Shown one piece after another: positions 1-8,844 of a stretch of DNA of 64,000 nucleotides. A model generated the notes under the pieces. That model searched no databases and was not told the DNA's origin. It was given only the letters and a program-made list of their open reading frames with translations. Position 1 is the first letter of the stretch, and each line of letters begins with the position of its first letter. The stretch is from NCBI RefSeq assembly GCF_047425875.1, contig NZ_CP179727.1, positions 1,612,001 to 1,676,000 of the forward strand, read 5' to 3'. The DNA comes from Macrococcoides animalis. GTDB taxonomy: Bacteria; Bacillota; Bacilli; Staphylococcales; Staphylococcaceae. The position numbers were made by a program, and so were the translations under genes.

Positions 1-981
1 ATGGCGCAAATCGTTACAATTGGGCAGAAAGATAAAAATATATTCTCAGTATTCGATCCAACAATGGGGTCAGGCTCATTGATGCTAAATGTTAAAAACT
101 ACTTAGATGAAAAAACACTCATTAAATATCACGGACAAGAACTGAATACTACAACGTATAACTTAGCGAAGATGAACCTTATCTTACATAATGTAGATGC
201 TGAAGATATGAGACTTAGAAACGGCGATACTTTAGATCGTGACTGGCCGACAGATGAACCATACACATTCGATAGTGTTGTTATGAACCCTCCGTATTCT
301 GCAAAATGGTCATCTGATAAATCATTCTTAGATGATTCAAGATTTAATCGTTATGGACGATTAGCACCAAAGACAAAAGCGGACTTTGCTTTTCTATTAC
401 ATGGATTCTATCACTTAAAAGAAACTGGAACGATGGCAATTGTATTACCACATGGCGTCTTATTTAGAGGTGCTGCTGAAGGTGAAATCCGTAAGAAGTT
501 ATTAGAAGATGGATCAATTGAAGCAATCATTGGTCTTCCAGCTAACTTGTTCTTTGGTACAGGAATTCCGACAACGGTTATTATTCTTAAGAAAAATAGA
601 ACAAATCGTGATGTTTACTTTATTGATGCGAGTCAGGAATTCGAGAAGAAGAAAGCGCAGAATTTCTTGTCGAAAGAAAGTGTAACTAAAATTGTAGAAG
701 CATATCAAAACAAAGAAAATATTGATAAATTTGCATATTTAGCATCATTTGATGAAATTAAAGAAAATGATTATAACCTGAATATACCAAGGTATGTAGA
801 TACGTTTGAAGAAGAAGAACCAGTAGATATGGTAGCTGTCGCGAAAGAGATTAAAGAGATTAGAGCGGAAAGAAAAGATTTAGAGAAAAGTATATTTGAA
901 TCTATTCAGCAGCTAACTGCGACGAATGAAGAGGATCAAGCGTGGTTAGATGCAGCACTCGAGGTGTTTAAAAATGAGTAA
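1..981 (+). CDS. hsdM: Type I restriction-modification DNA methyltransferase subunit HsdM (3' part, cut by window edge)
   Basis: Modification subunit that methylates adenine at the site chosen by HsdS. Visible are the SAM-binding motif I (DPTMGSGS, about residues 19-26 of the fragment) and the catalytic NPPY motif (residues 96-99) of N6-adenine methylases, then the helical C-terminal region that contacts HsdS. HsdM proteins are usually about 500 residues and have an N-terminal helical domain before motif I, so the real start lies before the window; the in-frame ATG at base 1 is not the start. The stop overlaps the hsdS start by 8 bases (ATGAGTAA), showing translational coupling. Confidence 0.95.
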   Translation: MAQIVTIGQKDKNIFSVFDPTMGSGSLMLNVKNYLDEKTLIKYHGQELNTTTYNLAKMNLILHNVDAEDMRLRNGDTLDRDWPTDEPYTFDSVVMNPPYSAKWSSDKSFLDDSRFNRYGRLAPKTKADFAFLLHGFYHLKETGTMAIVLPHGVLFRGAAEGEIRKKLLEDGSIEAIIGLPANLFFGTGIPTTVIILKKNRTNRDVYFIDASQEFEKKKAQNFLSKESVTKIVEAYQNKENIDKFAYLASFDEIKENDYNLNIPRYVDTFEEEEPVDMVAVAKEIKEIRAERKDLEKSIFESIQQLTATNEEDQAWLDAALEVFKNE

Positions 982-2200
982 CGTACCTGACATAAGATTT
1001 AAAGGATTTACTGACGCTTGGGAACAGCGTGAGTTGGGGGATATAGTTGACATATATGATGGTACACATCAGACACCTAAATATACTGAAAACGGAATAA
1101 AATTTCTTTCAGTGGAAAATATTTCTGACTTTAATACAAATAAATATATTAGTGAAGAAGACTTCAATAAAGAATTTAAAGTCTATCCAGAGAGAGACGA
1201 TATATTAATGACTAGGATTGGTAGTGTTGGATTAACTAATGTTATTTCCACTGATGAATTATATGCTTACTATGTAAGTTTAGCTCTATTGAAGAATAAT
1301 CGTAATAATAGTCCTCATTTTATTAATTTTCTAATGCAATCAAATGAAGTTCAAAATGAAATTTGGAAAAGAACATTACATATTGCCTTTCCAAAAAAAA
1401 TTAATAAGAATGAAATAGGAAAAGTTAAACTTTTTATAACAAATTATGATGAACAACTAAAAATTGGAAAGTTATTCGAAGAATTAAATGAAACTATCAC
1501 CCTTCTTCAGCGTGAGTTAGATTTACTAAAAATAAAAAAAAATTCATACGTACAGATGTTATTTCCTAGAGTTGATAATAATAATCCTTATATTCGTTTG
1601 AATGAATATGAAGATGACTGGTATTCTGTAAAATTAGAATCTATATCAAGTAGAGTTACTCGAAAAAATAAAAATCTAGAGTCAAAAACTCCATTAACTA
1701 TATCAGCATTACACGGATTAGTTGACCAAACAGAGTATTTTAGCAAACAAATTGCAAGTATAAAATTAGAAAATTATTTATTGATTAAAAATGGTGAATT
1801 TGCATACAATAAAAGTTATTCTAATGGCTATCCATATGGAACAGTAAAAAGACTAGATAATTATGAAAAAGGGGTTTTATCGAGTTTGTATATAATTTTT
1901 GAATTAATAAAAGATATTGATTCAAATTTTATTAAGTATTATTTTGAAACAGATTTATGGCATAAAGATGTTCAAAAAAAATCTGCAGAAGGTGCTAGAA
2001 ATCATGGTTTACTTAATATTACGGCTAAAGATTTTTTATCAATAAATATTAAAGTTCCAAAGGATATACATGAACAAATAAAAATTGGACAATTTTTCAC
2101 TGACTTAGATAGAGATATTAATAATATAAAGAGAGAAATCAATGTTTACCAACAAATAAAAAAAGCATTTCTTCAAAAACTATTTCCGAAAGGAGAATAA
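974..2200 (+). CDS. hsdS: Type I restriction-modification specificity subunit HsdS (expressed copy)
   Basis: DNA-recognition subunit of the HsdMSR complex. The 408-residue protein shows the standard layout: a short N-terminal conserved stretch (FKGFTDAWEQREL), target-recognition domain 1, a central helical spacer (TITLLQREL near residue 180), target-recognition domain 2, and a C-terminal helix ending QKLFPKGE. I start it at 974, where ATG overlaps the hsdM stop, not at an upstream ATG at 950 inside hsdM. The DNA encoding the WEQREL and TITLLQ stretches is repeated in inverted orientation in a second hsdS at 6428-7597, so this copy is likely the expressed one of a recombining pair. hsdR follows after 3 bases. 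Confidence 0.95.
   Translation: MSNVPDIRFKGFTDAWEQRELGDIVDIYDGTHQTPKYTENGIKFLSVENISDFNTNKYISEEDFNKEFKVYPERDDILMTRIGSVGLTNVISTDELYAYYVSLALLKNNRNNSPHFINFLMQSNEVQNEIWKRTLHIAFPKKINKNEIGKVKLFITNYDEQLKIGKLFEELNETITLLQRELDLLKIKKNSYVQMLFPRVDNNNPYIRLNEYEDDWYSVKLESISSRVTRKNKNLESKTPLTISALHGLVDQTEYFSKQIASIKLENYLLIKNGEFAYNKSYSNGYPYGTVKRLDNYEKGVLSSLYIIFELIKDIDSNFIKYYFETDLWHKDVQKKSAEGARNHGLLNITAKDFLSINIKVPKDIHEQIKIGQFFTDLDRDINNIKREINVYQQIKKAFLQKLFPKGE
1017..1035 (+). repeat. N-terminal hsdS repeat, expressed copy
   Basis: A 19-bp stretch encoding WEQREL that recurs exactly in inverted orientation at 7566-7584; an 18-bp core (1018-1035) also recurs at 6957-6974. It lies just before target-recognition domain 1 and is a candidate crossover site. 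Confidence 0.85.
1491..1512 (+). repeat. Central hsdS repeat, expressed copy
   Basis: 22 bp encoding TITLLQR in the central spacer, repeated exactly and inverted at 7080-7101. Its second part (1499-1517, 19 bp) also recurs inverted at 6392-6410, at the start of the recombinase gene. Confidence 0.85.
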
Positions 2201-2203
2201 TGC

Positions 2204-5200
2204 ATGGATTTTTTGGCATTCGAAGATGAGTTAGAGATTGAACGTGAACTCATAAAGGTTATGGGTGAGGGTTACAATCAGTGGACTTTTCGTGAAGATT
2301 TAAAGTCTGAAGGTGATTTATGGAAGAACCTTCGTCAAAAGATTTCACAGAATAATGTTTCTGAGATAGGTGATTATCCATTAACGGATAATGAGTTTGA
2401 AAAGATTAAAACAGAATTACTGAATAATACCCAAACACCTTTCGATGCTGCTAAGTGGTTGAAGGGTGAGAATGGTATTGCACGTATTACGATTGATCGT
2501 GATGATATTTCTCTAGGCGAAGTTTCATTAGTTTTATATTCAAACCTTGATATCGGTGGCGGTATTTCAAGTTATGAAATTGTTCACCAAATTGCGACAC
2601 AGAGTTCTGAAGATGGTGGAAGAAACCGTCGTTTTGATGTGACATTACTGATTAATGGTCTACCTATTGTACAAATTGAATTAAAGAAATCTAATGCGAA
2701 AGACGGTATCTATCAAGCTTTTAATCAAATTAAGAAATATGCTGAAGAGGGTATATTTAGAAATAATATATATTCAACTCTGCAGTTATTTGTAGTTTCT
2801 AACTTACAAACAACGAGATACTTTGCAAATTCACTACCTCAGTTTATGGATAAGAAATTCTTATTCTCATGGAGAACTAAGAATAACCAAAAGATTGAGA
2901 ATCTATATGAGTTTTGTAAGCAATCTTTAAATATTCCTGATGCGCATCGTTTAATAGCTGACTACACTATTGTAAGTGAAGACCAAGATAACAAAGTACT
3001 TATGGTACTTCACCCTTATCAAATACATGCGATTGAAGCTTTAGTAGAGTCTACAAGTAAACATGAATCGGGACATATTTGGCATGCAACTGGTTCAGGA
3101 AAGACGTTAACATCTTTTGTAGCAACGAAGTTGCTAGCGAAACGTCCTGGCGTAGATAGAACAATTATGTTAATAGACCGTAAAGATTTAGATAGTCAGA
3201 CGACTACAGAATTTACTAAATTTGCATCAGAGTTTAATACTGGTATAGCAAGTGGCGAAGGGAAATCTAATAGTTTAATTGTCGGTACAGGAGACACGAG
3301 AGCTTTGACTAATGAATTATTGTCAGATGCAAACTCAAATGTGGTTATTGTAACAACAAGACAGAAATTAGATTCAGCGCTTAAAAGAGCTGAAAAGATT
3401 GAACAAGATAGAGGAACTTCTAGATTCAAAAAGTTAATGGGGCAACATGTTGTGTTTATTGTAGATGAATGTCATAGGGCTGTTTCTTCAGAAAATATGG
3501 AGCATGTAAAAAAATTCTTTCCAAACTCAACTTGGTTTGGCTTTACTGGTACACCTATTTTTGAAGTAAATAAAAAACAAGCCAATGGTAAATTAGCGCG
3601 TACTACTTTTGATCAATATGGACCAGTACTACATTCATATACAATCAAAAATGCCTTAGAGGATGGTTCAGTACTAGGATTTCAAGTAGAACATGAGAAT
3701 ACGATTGTAAAGAATACCCTCTATAATCGTATATACGATACTTTAAATATGCCTGATAGTAATTTAGCAGGTAATACTGATAAAATTAATGACACAATTG
3801 ATAAAATGTCAGGTGTAGAAAAAGAAACTTATCTAGATGCATCTGTATATGAATCTCAAGATCATATTGATGCGGTCATTGAAAAAATATTTAGACCTGA
3901 TAATGCGTATACAAAATTTGATTTTAGGAATGGTAAACCTACAAAATCTGCGATTTTGACAACTTCCTCAATCAGCATGGCCAAAAGATATTATAAAGCT
4001 ATTAAAGAAATGAAAAGCGATGAAAACTGGATTGATAATAAATATAAAAAACATCCTTTAAGAAAAGGAAGAACAATTGAAGATAGTGATTTCCCTAGAA
4101 TAGCAATAACTTATTCTTTAGATGAAAATGCTGATAACGCTAATGAGAGTCAGAAAGAGATGCAGGAAATTATTAATGATTACAATGAATATTATGATAC
4201 TTCGTGGAATTTAGACGGTATCGAAAGATATAATGGTGACATTAATAACCGATTAGCAAGAAAAAAAGCTGAGTTCAAAGAATTTGGGAAACAGATTGAT
4301 TTAGTTATTGTAGTCGATAGATTATTAACTGGCTTTGATGCACCCATAATGCAGACTTTATTTGTTGATAGAAACCTTGAATATGCTGGACTGATTCAAG
4401 CATTCTCACGTACTAACAGAACGTATAAAGGTAAAGATAAAGGCTTAATAGTGACATTTAGAAAGCCTCATACAATGGAGCAAAATGTAGAAAATGCAAC
4501 TATTCTATATTCAAATGAAGATAATGCTTCAAACTTAATTTATCCAACATACAAAGAATCAAAAAAGAGTTTTGATACGAATTATAAAGGTTTTAGTAAT
4601 GTATTAGAAAACAATAGTACTATCGATGAAAATACAAATACAGATATTCAAATAGAATATGTAAAAGCATATCAAAAGACGCTAAAATCCTTTGAAGCAT
4701 TAATAACTTATGATGAATTTAATGATGATATTGAAACAAAAAAAGCATTAAAAGAAAAAATGGAAGTCATTGAAAATCATCGAGGTAATTATGAAAATAT
4801 AAAAGCAATACTTAAAGCTGAAAATGGTGACCCAGGTAAGTTTGATGTAAGTGATATTGAGTTTTTCTCAGATGATAGTAATAAAACATACAACATCGAT
4901 ACTGCTTATATTGATCAATTATTAGGTAATTATAGAGCGAATAATAAGGGTGTACGTGAAGAACTTGAAAGTGCATTGAAGAAATTAAATAAACCTGAAA
5001 GAGTGCGCTTTGTTTATCAAAATATATTAGACCAAATTGATAGTCATCCTGAAGAGCAATATAATGATATCTTTAGTTTGAAGAGAAAACACTTTACTGA
5101 GACTAAAAATCAAATTATAAATGACTTTGCAAGTGAATGGAAAGTAGGAGAATACGAGTTACATACATCTGCAATGCAGTATGTTGCAGAATCTAACGAA

Positions 5201-5359
5201 ATTCCTTATCTGACTTCAATTATGAAAAAGGCTGATTTTATGGAATACAAAAAAGAAAATAGTAATACAAATCCATTCAAGTATAAGCAACAAATGAAAA
5301 AAAGTTGGTATGATGTTTTAAACCAAGATATTATACCTTTAGATAAAGAATTAAGATAA
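2204..5359 (+). CDS. hsdR: Type I restriction endonuclease subunit HsdR
   Basis: Motor and nuclease subunit (1051 residues, full length for the family). N-terminal PD-(D/E)xK nuclease region includes RFDV (about 144-147) and QIELKK (about 156-161). The SF2 translocase core has Walker A HATGSGKT (294-301), DECH (421-424), a GFTGTP motif, and helicase motif VI-like QAFSRTNR near residue 735. The C-terminal helical domain docks on the methylase. It follows hsdS by 3 bases with an AGGAG ribosome site inside the hsdS end, so it probably shares the upstream transcript. A bidirectional terminator follows at 5362. Confidence 0.95.
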   Translation: MDFLAFEDELEIERELIKVMGEGYNQWTFREDLKSEGDLWKNLRQKISQNNVSEIGDYPLTDNEFEKIKTELLNNTQTPFDAAKWLKGENGIARITIDRDDISLGEVSLVLYSNLDIGGGISSYEIVHQIATQSSEDGGRNRRFDVTLLINGLPIVQIELKKSNAKDGIYQAFNQIKKYAEEGIFRNNIYSTLQLFVVSNLQTTRYFANSLPQFMDKKFLFSWRTKNNQKIENLYEFCKQSLNIPDAHRLIADYTIVSEDQDNKVLMVLHPYQIHAIEALVESTSKHESGHIWHATGSGKTLTSFVATKLLAKRPGVDRTIMLIDRKDLDSQTTTEFTKFASEFNTGIASGEGKSNSLIVGTGDTRALTNELLSDANSNVVIVTTRQKLDSALKRAEKIEQDRGTSRFKKLMGQHVVFIVDECHRAVSSENMEHVKKFFPNSTWFGFTGTPIFEVNKKQANGKLARTTFDQYGPVLHSYTIKNALEDGSVLGFQVEHENTIVKNTLYNRIYDTLNMPDSNLAGNTDKINDTIDKMSGVEKETYLDASVYESQDHIDAVIEKIFRPDNAYTKFDFRNGKPTKSAILTTSSISMAKRYYKAIKEMKSDENWIDNKYKKHPLRKGRTIEDSDFPRIAITYSLDENADNANESQKEMQEIINDYNEYYDTSWNLDGIERYNGDINNRLARKKAEFKEFGKQIDLVIVVDRLLTGFDAPIMQTLFVDRNLEYAGLIQAFSRTNRTYKGKDKGLIVTFRKPHTMEQNVENATILYSNEDNASNLIYPTYKESKKSFDTNYKGFSNVLENNSTIDENTNTDIQIEYVKAYQKTLKSFEALITYDEFNDDIETKKALKEKMEVIENHRGNYENIKAILKAENGDPGKFDVSDIEFFSDDSNKTYNIDTAYIDQLLGNYRANNKGVREELESALKKLNKPERVRFVYQNILDQIDSHPEEQYNDIFSLKRKHFTETKNQIINDFASEWKVGEYELHTSAMQYVAESNEIPYLTSIMKKADFMEYKKENSNTNPFKYKQQMKKSWYDVLNQDIIPLDKELR

Positions 5360-5361
5360 AA

Positions 5362-5400
5362 AAATGGAGATTGGATTTTAATATCTAATCTCCATTTATA
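5362..5400. terminator. Bidirectional terminator between hsdR and the recombinase
   Basis: Inverted arms 5362-5372 and 5387-5397 (AAATGGAGATT / AATCTCCATTT), with T-rich sequence on either side. It serves hsdR on the plus strand and the recombinase on the minus strand. Confidence 0.8.
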
Positions 5401-5408
5401 TTTTTCAA

Positions 5409-5422
5409 TCAACGTGAGTAAA
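5409..5422 (+). repeat. Inverted flank of the recombinase gene (distal copy)
   Basis: TCAACGTGAGTAAA here matches TCAGCGTGAGTAAA on the minus strand at 6389-6402 with one mismatch. The two copies bracket the recombinase gene in inverted orientation; the second one continues into the central hsdS repeat. Confidence 0.5.
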
Positions 5423-5428
5423 TATTTA

Positions 5429-6361
5429 TTAACTAAGGCTAGAAATTGACCTCATAATTAAATCGACATCTTGATTTTCGAGTTCTTGAATGACATGCAA
5501 ATAAGTTTTCTGTGTTGTGGTCATGCTAGCATGACCAAGTCTTCTTGCAACACTTGCAATGGACACACCAGCAAACAATAGTAGAGATGCGTGAGTGTGA
5601 CGCAAACCATGTACTGAAATTTCGGGGATATTTGATTTCCTACATAGGTGAGCAAGCCTACTATTGACGGTTGAATTATATATTTTATCTTTACCTTTAA
5701 CGAAAATTGGCTCATCTTCAGGTAAATGCTTAACAAGTTCAGAGAACTGAATAACTGTTTGCCAATCTAATTTGACCTTTCTGACCGAAGACTCATTTTT
5801 TGTAGGGAGAAAGCCACCCGTATCTTTGTAATCCCAGGTCTTGTTGATATTTAAAGTTTGATGTGGGAAATCGAAGTCATTAGGTGTCAGTGCTAAAGCC
5901 TCTGAGAACCTTATACCTGTCTTAGCTACAAGTAAAATAAACCAATCCCAATTGATTTCACTACCAAGTTTTAAATGAGTAAGCATCGTATGAAGCTCGA
6001 ATTGATTTAAATATTTTGTTTTCTTTGTTCTAGGCGTTTTACCTTTAATAATTGCTTTACGAGTAGGATCTCTTTCAATATAACCTTCATCAACTGCATC
6101 GAGAATAGCTCCCTTTAATTGATGGTGGAAATCCATTGTCGTTTGTTTTTCGTGCTCTTCAGCATAATCATTCAGTAGTTGCTGATAAGTTATGCGTGAA
6201 AGATCACATAACTTAAGTTTAGGTGCAAGTTTTAATAACCATTGATGAGTCATTAAGTATTTAGACATAGTTACTCTTCGAATCGCACTTTCTTTATATA
6301 TTGTAATCCAACGTTTGTAGTAAATATGGAAAAGTTCATCCCTTTTTATCTCTTCCAACAT
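5429..6361 (-). CDS. Tyrosine recombinase (phage-integrase family) within the hsd locus
   Basis: 310-residue site-specific recombinase. An N-terminal SAM-like core-binding domain occupies about residues 1-110 and the catalytic domain about 115-300, with the expected residues R151 (TGIRFSE), H251 and R254 (HGLRH), H277 (LGHAS) and nucleophile Y287 (TYLHV). I choose ATG 6361, which has AAAGGAGG upstream; an in-frame ATG at 6418 adds 19 residues read through a copy of the hsdS central repeat and is unlikely to be used. Its place between two inverted hsdS copies suggests it inverts the locus, as recombinases of other phase-variable type I systems do. No phage genes are nearby, so a prophage integrase is less likely. 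Confidence 0.9.
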   Translation of the reverse strand: MLEEIKRDELFHIYYKRWITIYKESAIRRVTMSKYLMTHQWLLKLAPKLKLCDLSRITYQQLLNDYAEEHEKQTTMDFHHQLKGAILDAVDEGYIERDPTRKAIIKGKTPRTKKTKYLNQFELHTMLTHLKLGSEINWDWFILLVAKTGIRFSEALALTPNDFDFPHQTLNINKTWDYKDTGGFLPTKNESSVRKVKLDWQTVIQFSELVKHLPEDEPIFVKGKDKIYNSTVNSRLAHLCRKSNIPEISVHGLRHTHASLLLFAGVSIASVARRLGHASMTTTQKTYLHVIQELENQDVDLIMRSISSLS

Positions 6362-6391
6362 TAAAATATACCTCCTTTTTTGTTCATTTTT

Positions 6392-6410
6392 ACTCACGCT
6401 GAAGAAGGGT
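6392..6410 (-). repeat. Solitary copy of the central hsdS repeat at the recombinase 5' end
   Basis: 19 bp identical to 1499-1517 of hsdS. In the hsdS frame it reads NTLLQRE followed by a stop, with no target-recognition domain after it, so it is either a remnant of a lost cassette or a bare recombination site. Confidence 0.75.
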
Positions 6411-6956
6411 ATTAGCACTCTATCTTTCTATAATTCATTTGGAAATAGTTTTTGTAAAAATCCCTTTTTTATTTCTTTATTTAATTCTAGCTCTTTCTGA
6501 AGAAGAGTGATTGTATTATCAATTTCATTCAATAATTCTCCGATTTCTATTTGTTCTTTTTTTTCTGGGTACTTTATTATGCGAGAATCCATGTTTTCTT
6601 TTGTAATATGTATCATAGTTGATCCATTTGTATTATTAAGTATTTTGTTTTTATCATATTTCATCCATGAGTAAAGATAATTTTTATCAATCTCACTACT
6701 AAAAATATCAACTTTCCAAATATGATAATGATATATTACTTTTTCTTCTTGCCATATTTCAGGACCAAAAGTTGTTGCCCATAAATAAACTAAATCACCT
6801 TTATCGATGTATTTATCATGATTTAGTTCCAGATTAGAATAGTACCATTGATTATTGGTATTAAAATTTCCAACTCTTAGAACTCTATATTTACCATCTT
6901 CTAACAATTCATTTTGTTTAAACGCCTTACCATTTATGAATTTAATAAGTTCTTTT

Positions 6957-6974
6957 AACTCACGCTGTTCCCAA
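6957..6974 (-). repeat. Third copy of the WEQREL repeat (before the second recognition domain of the silent cassette)
   Basis: 18 bp identical to 1018-1035 and 7566-7583. Its position means the second silent recognition domain could also be joined to the N-terminus of the expressed hsdS. Confidence 0.85.
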
Positions 6975-7079
6975 TCCTTATCAAAGTCTCTAAATCTAAT
7001 TTTAGGAATCATACTTTGATCTGATGGAAATAATTTTTGTAATAAACCTTTTTTTACTTCATTAAGACTATCAATTTTT

Positions 7080-7101
7080 CGCTGAAGAAGGGTGATAGTT
7101 T
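7080..7101 (-). repeat. Central hsdS repeat, silent copy
   Basis: 22 bp identical to 1491-1512 in inverted orientation. Confidence 0.85.
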
Positions 7102-7565
7102 TATCTAGATTTTCAAAGTACAGCCCAATTAAATTTTGTTCCTCAATACTAGGTAAATTCAACTTCATTTTTCTCATTACTTTCCCTGAAACTTCTATAA
7201 AAGTGGATCCAGCACCGTTCTTTTCTCCATAATTTTTTAGCCTCTCTTTTAATGAAAATATGAAATAAGTATTTAATACCTTATGATTTGGAACAATGGA
7301 TTGAAATCCTTGATTTGTGCATGACGGAACAGATAGTATTGCCATATTCCCAATACCAGCTCTAGATGTAAATAGTATTGATCCTTTTGGTAAAAGTCTT
7401 GCTGAACTCTTTTTCATTCCGAGTGGTGTTATCTTTTTTTGACTTTCATTAACATATATTTCATTTCCTATTTCTACTGGAGAAAACCAATTTATATCCC
7501 CATCCCAAAATTCATTATTAGAGGTACTAGGTGTGCCACCTCCAATGATTTCTGCAACTTCGCCT

Positions 7566-7584
7566 AACTCACGCTGTTCCCAAG
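7566..7584 (-). repeat. N-terminal hsdS repeat, silent copy
   Basis: 19 bp identical to 1017-1035 in inverted orientation; it marks the outer end of the silent cassette. Confidence 0.85.
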
Positions 7585-7715
7585 GGTGAGTATTTTTTCA
7601 CTAATATATCATGATTTTTTATAATTTTGGCATGTTAATAGTATAAATATGTTAAAATTATGTTAATATTTACAATTGTATTACATATGTATAGCACATA
7701 TTTACTGGAGGTCTT

Positions 7716-8273
7716 ATGAAACTAAATGAATTTAGCATTGTAGACGGTAGCTTCGTCTCTGAGATTATTGGACAACAGCGTTTCGGTTACGGTCATAACG
7801 AGTTTTCTGATATTGAAGATGCGAAAGAGATTTTTGATTTAGAGGGTTATTACAAAGGAATGATCATTCGTTTTTATGAATATGTGACGGGTGAGGTTTA
7901 CGAGCCTTTTGTATTAACGAGAAATATTAGTTATAGTGATGTGTTGTATCATGATGGTTTATTTTATTTCTTTCAAGCTGATTTTAGCGAAAGTGTTGTG
8001 CGTTTAATCGAATATTATCCGGACCGATTGACTAAAGTCGTAACAACTTTAAAAATGGGTGATATTGAGTTAAAGCGCTTAATGTTGATTGGTGGCAATA
8101 GAGTAAACGTCGTTCAACATGGTGATACGTTCATTAGTTATTATCCGAATCAATTTGAATTAAATTTAGGTGACGATGATACAGTTGTGATGATAGATGA
8201 AGATAAGGTGTATATCAATCGATGGATTGAAGAAGAGAATGAATTGGAAGATGGTAGTATAGATTACAATTAG
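7716..8273 (+). CDS. Uncharacterised protein interrupted by an in-frame TAG
   Basis: I do not recognise this 185-residue acidic, non-membrane protein. ATG 7716 has TGGAGG upstream. The frame stops at TAG 8271-8273, but the same frame stays open to TAA 8370-8372, and the extra 32 codons (beginning HNKLLIKHLNGELL) align with the C-terminus of the neighbour at 8357-8707 (HEKLIIKDFSGNIL). The intact gene was therefore probably 218 residues and the TAG a nonsense mutation, a sequencing error or a readthrough site. It sits directly beside the hsd locus; no function can be assigned. Confidence 0.65.
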   Translation: MKLNEFSIVDGSFVSEIIGQQRFGYGHNEFSDIEDAKEIFDLEGYYKGMIIRFYEYVTGEVYEPFVLTRNISYSDVLYHDGLFYFFQADFSESVVRLIEYYPDRLTKVVTTLKMGDIELKRLMLIGGNRVNVVQHGDTFISYYPNQFELNLGDDDTVVMIDEDKVYINRWIEEENELEDGSIDYN

Positions 8274-8356
8274 CATAACAAATTATTAATCAAGCACTTA
8301 AACGGGGAACTGTTGAGTGAAGAAATAGCTAGGTTACAGCAAAATAAAGATGGTTC

Positions 8357-8707
8357 ATGGTGGATAAGTTAATGTTAATTTGTGTGAGGATAGATGTTGA
8401 ACTTTATAATTTAATGATAATGGATACTGATTTAAAAATAGTGAGTCATGGTAAAGATTTTGTTTGTTATTACCCAGAATCATATATGATTCCACTTGAA
8501 AGTAGAGAAAGTGTAATTAGCATTGATGAGGATAAAGTTTATATCAATAAATGGGTTGAAGAAGGCTATGATAAAGATAGTAATAGCTTTACAAATCAAT
8601 ATCATTATCATGAGAAATTAATCATTAAAGATTTCTCGGGTAATATTTTAAGTGAAAAGATTGGTTATTTAAATTCATATTTAGATGACGAATTGTGGTT
8701 AAGTTAA
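8357..8707 (+). CDS. Uncharacterised protein, 5'-truncated paralogue of the preceding gene
   Basis: 116 residues from the first ATG; the true start is unclear because no good ribosome site precedes any Met. From about residue 10 it aligns with the second half of the 7716 gene: both contain a YYP segment followed by IDEDKVYIN and a W-(I/V)-EE. The first half of the family protein is missing. The likely history is tandem duplication with loss of the 5' part, so this may be a remnant that is not translated. A hairpin with a T run follows at 8704. Confidence 0.5.
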   Translation: MVDKLMLICVRIDVELYNLMIMDTDLKIVSHGKDFVCYYPESYMIPLESRESVISIDEDKVYINKWVEEGYDKDSNSFTNQYHYHEKLIIKDFSGNILSEKIGYLNSYLDDELWLS

Positions 8708-8732
8708 GCAGAGCATGTGCACTGCTTTTTTA
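8704..8732 (+). terminator. Terminator after the paralogue pair
   Basis: AAGCAG ... CTGCTT stem around an inner GCATGTGC palindrome, followed by a T-rich run. Confidence 0.65.
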
Positions 8733-8844
8733 TTTAGTAATTTAAATTCAAAAATATAATTCATTTATCATTTATTGACAATTCGCTACTATTATATCTA
8801 TTATGTAATTAATGGTATTAAATAGAATCAGAACTAGGAGATGG

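Larger units (their letters stand above)
6428..7597 (-). pseudogene. hsdS: Silent hsdS cassette (two target-recognition domains, no start codon)
   Basis: On the minus strand an open frame of about 389 codons runs from just after a TGA at 7598-7600 to the stop at 6428. It encodes WEQRELGEVAEI, a first target-recognition domain, a central TITLLQRKIDSL spacer, a second WEQREL (repeat 6957-6974), a second recognition domain and a C-terminal QKLFPNEL. No ATG, GTG or TTG lies between the upstream stop and WEQREL, and the first internal Met (7417) is inside domain 1. It therefore looks like a storage copy that gains a start only by recombining with the hsdS at 974. Both recognition domains differ from those of the expressed gene. 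Confidence 0.85.

Noticed and set aside
5429..6361. Tyrosine recombinase as a prophage or SCC integrase
   Set aside because: No phage structural genes, no ccr genes and no attachment-site repeats at a tRNA or rlmH; the inverted hsdS copies explain its location better.
1..7600. Wider defence island around the hsd locus
   Set aside because: Beyond the restriction genes and recombinase, no recognisable toxin-antitoxin, CRISPR, CBASS, retron or abortive-infection gene was found; the two unknown genes at 7716-8707 cannot be tied to defence.
7632..7666. Three ATGTTAA motifs upstream of the 7716 gene as iterons or operator
   Set aside because: Spacing is irregular (17 and 11 bases) and such short AT-rich motifs are expected by chance here.
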